Position numbers and translations under genes: made by a program
Notes under the pieces: generated by a model
The model's input: only the letters and a program-made list of their open reading frames with translations
What the model was told of the DNA's origin: nothing
Databases searched by the model: none
DNA from: Methylophilaceae bacterium UBA5127
GTDB taxonomy: Bacteria > Pseudomonadota > Gammaproteobacteria > Burkholderiales > Methylophilaceae
DNA: 9,624 nucleotides
Direction: 5' to 3'
NCBI GenBank assembly: GCA_002414145.1
Contig: DHYP01000006.1
Span: 45,394-55,017, forward strand
In this document: in pieces, positions 6,195 through 9,624 of the stretch
Layout of the letters: each line of letters opens with the position of its first letter
Numbering within the stretch: position 1 is the first letter of the stretch

Positions 6195-6713
6195 ATGTCA
6201 GCTACAAACACGCTAAAAGACTATCAAGCAAATATTCTAGCGAGACTAGATGATGCAAAAAAAATAGGTGCGTCCGCAACTGCAGGATATCTTGGCGTGA
6301 TTATTGCAGGGAAAAACGTATTAATTAATATGTTGGAAATTAGCGAGACACTGCCTTTGATGGAAATTTTTCCTGTGCCATTGGTTAAAGAGTGGTTTTT
6401 GGGCGTGGCTAATGTGCGTGGTGTGTTGTACGTCGTGAATGACATTGGTCAGTTAATAAGTGACGAAAAAACGACAATGAGCTCAAATTCTCGTGTGATA
6501 TTGCTCAATAATGAGGTGACTTCACACGTGGCAATTTTGGTAGAACGGCTGGTCGGTTTGCGTAAGTTAGATGTGATGCGTAGCGTTAACACGAAAGCGA
6601 AAGTTGATTTTTGTATGAAGCCTGAAACTTATGAAGATGAAGAAGGCAAGTTATGGTACGTGATGGATTGTGAAAAGCTAATAAGGGCAAAAGAGTTTGT
6701 TCAATCTTATTAA
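6195..6713 (+). CDS. pilI: PilI, CheW-like adaptor of the Pil-Chp system
   Basis: A complete 172-residue CheW-domain protein expected to couple the PilJ receptor to the ChpA kinase in polar arrays. The CheW core is visible from about residue 30. It includes PVPLVKEWFLGVANVRGVL (59-77), which corresponds to the strongly conserved LGVANVRG region of PilI/CheW proteins, followed by DIGQL and the second beta barrel part with VAILVERLVGLRKL. Its length is close to Pseudomonas PilI (about 178 residues). The ATG is three bases after the pilH stop, and a weak GGA in the end of pilH is the only ribosome-binding signal, consistent with translational coupling. pilJ follows after 44 bases. Confidence 0.93.
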   Translation: MSATNTLKDYQANILARLDDAKKIGASATAGYLGVIIAGKNVLINMLEISETLPLMEIFPVPLVKEWFLGVANVRGVLYVVNDIGQLISDEKTTMSSNSRVILLNNEVTSHVAILVERLVGLRKLDVMRSVNTKAKVDFCMKPETYEDEEGKLWYVMDCEKLIRAKEFVQSY

Positions 6714-6757
6714 TAATTTAATTATGTTCAGTATGTGGGAATGATAAAGGAAGTTAA

Positions 6758-8497
6758 ATGGCAATCAGTTTAAGTTTTATTAAAGAAATTCCAGCGAATA
6801 TCAAGCAGAGATTTTCTAATAAAAAGGCGACTAGCGCTGGTGGCAAAACGAGTTACGCTCAGGTGTATTGGCCTGTAATTGGCTTTTTAGCCTTCACGGC
6901 ATTGTCAGCCTACACTATTTATAAAGTGAGTGTAAATGGTCCTGAGTTTAATAAGATTCAGCAGAATAACGATTTGAGAGGAGATATTCTACCTCCTCCT
7001 TTGTATGCAGTAGATGCGTTTGCGGCCGTGAATGAGGCTTATGTTGCAACGACCAATGGCGATTATCAAAAACGGGATAAGAAACTGGAAGAGGTCAAAA
7101 AATACGAGAATGACTATCAACAGCGGATTGACTACTGGAAAAAAACGTTAGGTCATGAGGAAATGTCCGGGGCATTTGAAGCAGTATCCAAATCTAATGA
7201 GAACTTTTATCGAATCTATAACAAGGATTTTGTACCTGCCATTAGGTTAGGTGCGATTGCTGCGGCTAAGCCATTGGCTGATGTTGCGAGTGCTTATGAG
7301 GTGAATAAACAGACAGCGAATACACTAAAAGTAAAAGTGGAAGAGTTGTCTAAAAAGACCACAGATGAAGTAGCCAAGTTGCTCAAAACAATTTTAACGG
7401 CACTGGCTGTGCTCGGTGCAGCCATTTTGTTTGCGATGATTTACTATGGTATTAAACAAGTAAAAGCCATTGATGAGTCTGTGAAAAAGCTAGAAGAAGA
7501 TGGTCAAAATAACCAAATGGCGGTTTTAAACTTGCTTGATGAGATGGGCGATTTGGCTGATGGTGACTTAACTGTTCGTGCGGAAGTAAGAGAGAACATT
7601 ACAGGGGCGATTGCAGACTCCATTAACTATACGATTGATAACTTGCGAGACTTGGTAACAGAAATTACGCGTGCGTCAGAACAGGTGAACACCGCAACCG
7701 CACAAGCGCAACAAACTTCTGTTTCATTGTTATCAGCAACAGAACAGCAATACAAGCAAATTACCGATACCACAGATGCGGTTACCACCATGACGCGCTC
7801 TATCTTGCAGGTGTCTAGTAACGCGAGCCAGGCGTCTGAAGTTGCGCAGCGCTCACTGCAAGCAGCGTCACAAGGTTCTAAAGCGGTACAAAACACGATT
7901 CAAGGTATGAACAGTATTCGTGAGCAAATTCAGGAAACGTCAAAACGTATTAAACGCTTGGGTGAAAGCTCACAAGAGATTAGTGAGATTGTGGACTTGA
8001 TTTCTGACATTACAGAGCAAACCAATATTCTGGCGTTGAATGCTGCGATTCAAGCGGCCTCTGCGGGTGAAGCAGGGCGAGGCTTTACTGTGGTTGCGGA
8101 AGAAGTGCAACGACTGGCGGAACGTTCTTCAGAGGCGACCAAACAGATCGGTGCCATTGTGAAAACGATTCAGACCGATACGAACTCTGCGGTGGCCGCG
8201 ATGGAGAAAAGTACCGAGGGTGTGGTAGAAGGGGCGCAATTGTCTGATGCGGCGGGTAGAGGTCTGGCAGAGATTGAAAACGTGACCAACAACTTGGCGC
8301 GTTTGATTCAATCGATTTCATCCGCCACCGAGGCGCAAACACAAGTGGCTTCTACTGTGACTAAAAATATGCAGCAAATTCAAGAGATTACTACACAAAC
8401 AACTGAAGGTACCAAATCAACAGCAACTTCAGTTGGACAGTTGACTGGGTTGGCGAAAGAATTGCGTGAGTCAGTCGCTGGTTTCAAACTTGCGTAA
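6758..8497 (+). CDS. pilJ: PilJ, methyl-accepting chemoreceptor of the Pil-Chp system, with an atypical short sensor region
   Basis: A complete 579-residue inner-membrane receptor. TM1 is about residues 37-57 and TM2 about 211-231, enclosing a periplasmic domain of some 150 residues. A HAMP-like linker follows ([17 protein letters not shown]), then a methyl-accepting signalling domain whose hairpin tip is [16 protein letters not shown] (from residue 420) with [21 protein letters not shown] after it. The C-terminal [10 protein letters not shown] ending matches PilJ proteins. It is shorter than Pseudomonas PilJ (about 682 residues, two PilJ_N sensor copies). Here the periplasmic part starts with DILPPPLY (76-83) and has RIDYW and FVPAI segments that resemble four-helix-bundle-like sensors of ordinary chemoreceptors. 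AAGGA lies six bases before the ATG. The location between pilI and chpA makes the PilJ role secure; the sensed signal is unknown. Confidence 0.93.
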   Translation: MAISLSFIKEIPANIKQRFSNKKATSAGGKTSYAQVYWPVIGFLAFTALSAYTIYKVSVNGPEFNKIQQNNDLRGDILPPPLYAVDAFAAVNEAYVATTNGDYQKRDKKLEEVKKYENDYQQRIDYWKKTLGHEEMSGAFEAVSKSNENFYRIYNKDFVPAIRLGAIAAAKPLADVASAYEVNKQTANTLKVKVEELSKKTTDEVAKLLKTILTALAVLGAAILFAMIYYGIKQVKAIDESVKKLEEDGQNNQMAVLNLLDEMGDLADGDLTVRAEVRENITGAIADSINYTIDNLRDLVTEITRASEQVNTATAQAQQTSVSLLSATEQQYKQITDTTDAVTTMTRSILQVSSNASQASEVAQRSLQAASQGSKAVQNTIQGMNSIREQIQETSKRIKRLGESSQEISEIVDLISDITEQTNILALNAAIQAASAGEAGRGFTVVAEEVQRLAERSSEATKQIGAIVKTIQTDTNSAVAAMEKSTEGVVEGAQLSDAAGRGLAEIENVTNNLARLIQSISSATEAQTQVASTVTKNMQQIQEITTQTTEGTKSTATSVGQLTGLAKELRESVAGFKLA

Positions 8498-8517
8498 ATA
8501 TGTCGAGATAATTTTAA

Positions 8518-9624
8518 GTGTCCAATGACTGTGATATTGGCCCATTAACTTGGGTAAAAGACGAAATTGATAAATCGCTGAATACTGTTTTAGATTCATT
8601 AAAAAAGTTAAGCGATAACATCACTGAAACCTCACATTTGCGTCTGGCACAAACACACGCTTATCAAGCGAGTGGTGCTTTGGATATGGTTGGTTTGGAA
8701 GGCTGTAAGCGCTTCTGTTCTGAGTTGGAACATTGTTTTTCTAAGCTAGAAAAGCATGAAATTATTTGCACGCCAGCGCTGATTCATCAGCTGATTGAAG
8801 CAGTTGAGGCGCTTAAATCGTATATCGAAGCCTTAATGAAGGGCGCGCGCGACATTCCTCTGCGATTGTATGAGAATTTAGCTCCTATTGTGATTGCGCA
8901 AGGCAGAGAATTAGAAAAAAGTGAGCTGTTTTTTCCTGATACAAGTGTACCTATTCCTAAAGATCTGCCGACACTTGAGTTAAGTGATGAAGATTATAAT
9001 AAATATATTTCAGAACAAAGAGTTAAGTATCAAAAGTCGTTTCTAAATTGGTTACAAACCAAGCAAAAAGAATCGCTTGATAGTATGGCTGAAGCAACAC
9101 TGAATGTGAGTCAGGCGCAGATTCGTAATGTGCCTAAAGCCATGTGGTGGGTGGCGAGTGCTTTTGCAGAAAGCTTATTAGATGCAGACGTGGCCGAACT
9201 TTCAGGAGCAAAACGTTTATGCAGGCGTATCGATCAGGAGTTAAAGCTTTTACAGGAAGGTTCAGCAAAAGCAAACCCTCAGTTCTTAAAAGATATCTTA
9301 TATTATGTGGCAATTAGCCAAGTCAGTATAGGAAATGTGCCTAAGGTAAAAGATACTTACCATTTGCAAAACTATATCGAGCATCCTTCCGATCAGTTTA
9401 CAGGCGGACATATTGATCAGTCAGAAATCGAAACTGCGCATCACCTTGCTGAGTTCTTGACAACGGTGAGTGATATTTGGAATGAGATTTCAAATAAGAT
9501 AGATTTCAATGTGGGTGATCGTCAAAATGCCATGATTAACATAGACAATGTGTTAATTACTAAGTGTGCTGATAAGCTTACAGAGCAACAATCGCTAGTG
9601 CAGAGACTGAGTCAGGTGGTCGTG
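8518..9624 (+). CDS. chpA: ChpA, CheA-like hybrid histidine kinase of the Pil-Chp system (5' part, runs off the window)
   Basis: An open frame of 369 codons with no stop before the window edge. It reads as the N-terminal part of ChpA, the very large multi-Hpt CheA-type kinase that phosphorylates PilG and PilH. The start is GTG 8518: an in-frame TAA lies immediately before it, and the conserved IGPLTWV motif begins at residue 7. Only a weak GAGA (8505-8508) serves as ribosome site. Residues about 8-120 form the first Hpt-like domain, but the position equal to the phospho-accepting His in Pseudomonas Hpt1 is Tyr49 in AYQASGALDMVGL; a His lies two residues earlier. Residues about 160-280 match the second N-terminal ChpA region (YQKSFLNWL, then MWWVASAF at 209-216 and AKRLCRRIDQEL). 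The rest, including kinase and receiver domains, lies outside. It starts 20 bases after pilJ, so it belongs to the same operon. Confidence 0.92.
   Translation, partial: MSNDCDIGPLTWVKDEIDKSLNTVLDSLKKLSDNITETSHLRLAQTHAYQASGALDMVGLEGCKRFCSELEHCFSKLEKHEIICTPALIHQLIEAVEALKSYIEALMKGARDIPLRLYENLAPIVIAQGRELEKSELFFPDTSVPIPKDLPTLELSDEDYNKYISEQRVKYQKSFLNWLQTKQKESLDSMAEATLNVSQAQIRNVPKAMWWVASAFAESLLDADVAELSGAKRLCRRIDQELKLLQEGSAKANPQFLKDILYYVAISQVSIGNVPKVKDTYHLQNYIEHPSDQFTGGHIDQSEIETAHHLAEFLTTVSDIWNEISNKIDFNVGDRQNAMINIDNVLITKCADKLTEQQSLVQRLSQVVV

Noticed and set aside
8085..8342. Minus-strand open frames opposite the pilJ signalling domain (also 7627-7896)
   Set aside because: They are antisense to the highly conserved methyl-accepting domain and look like compositional shadows.
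1..9624. CRISPR array, insertion sequence, prophage, tRNA or rRNA
   Set aside because: I saw no regularly spaced repeats, transposase or integrase motifs, terminal inverted repeats, or tRNA-like or rRNA-like sequence.

Overview
This window is ordinary chromosomal DNA from a proteobacterium, most likely a moderately AT-rich betaproteobacterium. The family Methylophilaceae (Methylotenera-like) is my guess. It rests on the overall A+T bias, the gene content and the style of the Pil-Chp proteins (for example the GPLTW motif at the start of ChpA). I ran no database search, so the taxonomy is inference. No phage, insertion sequence, CRISPR array, tRNA or rRNA is visible, and the coding density is high.

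Left part, + strand, 100-2753. The first gene encodes a large membrane-bound cyclic-di-GMP enzyme. Its N-terminus is an ethylene-receptor-like three-helix copper-binding domain, followed by a coiled coil, PAS, GGDEF and EAL, with all visible key motifs intact. Thirty-eight bases downstream lies a small MazG-like/dCTPase-like nucleotide pyrophosphohydrolase. A strong bidirectional terminator (2754-2779) closes this unit.

Middle part, - strand, 2802-5172. Two tandem, diverged copies of the thiol peroxidase Tpx are followed, going up the coordinates, by a FIST-domain sensory protein. The FIST gene has its own terminator (3962-3990), just upstream of the second tpx gene.

Right part, + strand, 5404 to the window edge. 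This is a Pil-Chp (type IV pilus chemosensory) operon, divergent from the FIST gene across an AT-rich 231-base region. Its order is pilG, pilH, pilI (CheW-like), pilJ (methyl-accepting receptor) and chpA (CheA-like hybrid kinase). chpA runs off the right edge; only its first 369 codons are here. No pilK methyltransferase gene sits between pilJ and chpA. The PilJ sensor region is short and carries an ILPPPLY motif rather than an obvious tandem PilJ_N arrangement. The first histidine-phosphotransfer-like domain of ChpA has a tyrosine where the phospho-accepting histidine is expected.

Taken together, the window holds two kinds of surface-behaviour control. One is a copper/ethylene-type sensor that makes or breaks c-di-GMP. 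The other is a chemosensory pathway for twitching motility, with a FIST sensor gene sharing its promoter region. The tpx and MazG-like genes are stress and housekeeping functions. I see no wholly new system. The most interesting points are the ethylene-binding-like input on a GGDEF-EAL protein, the atypical PilJ sensor, the apparently dead first Hpt site of ChpA, and an inverted repeat plus repeated TAAATGTAA-type motifs in the FIST/pilG intergenic region.
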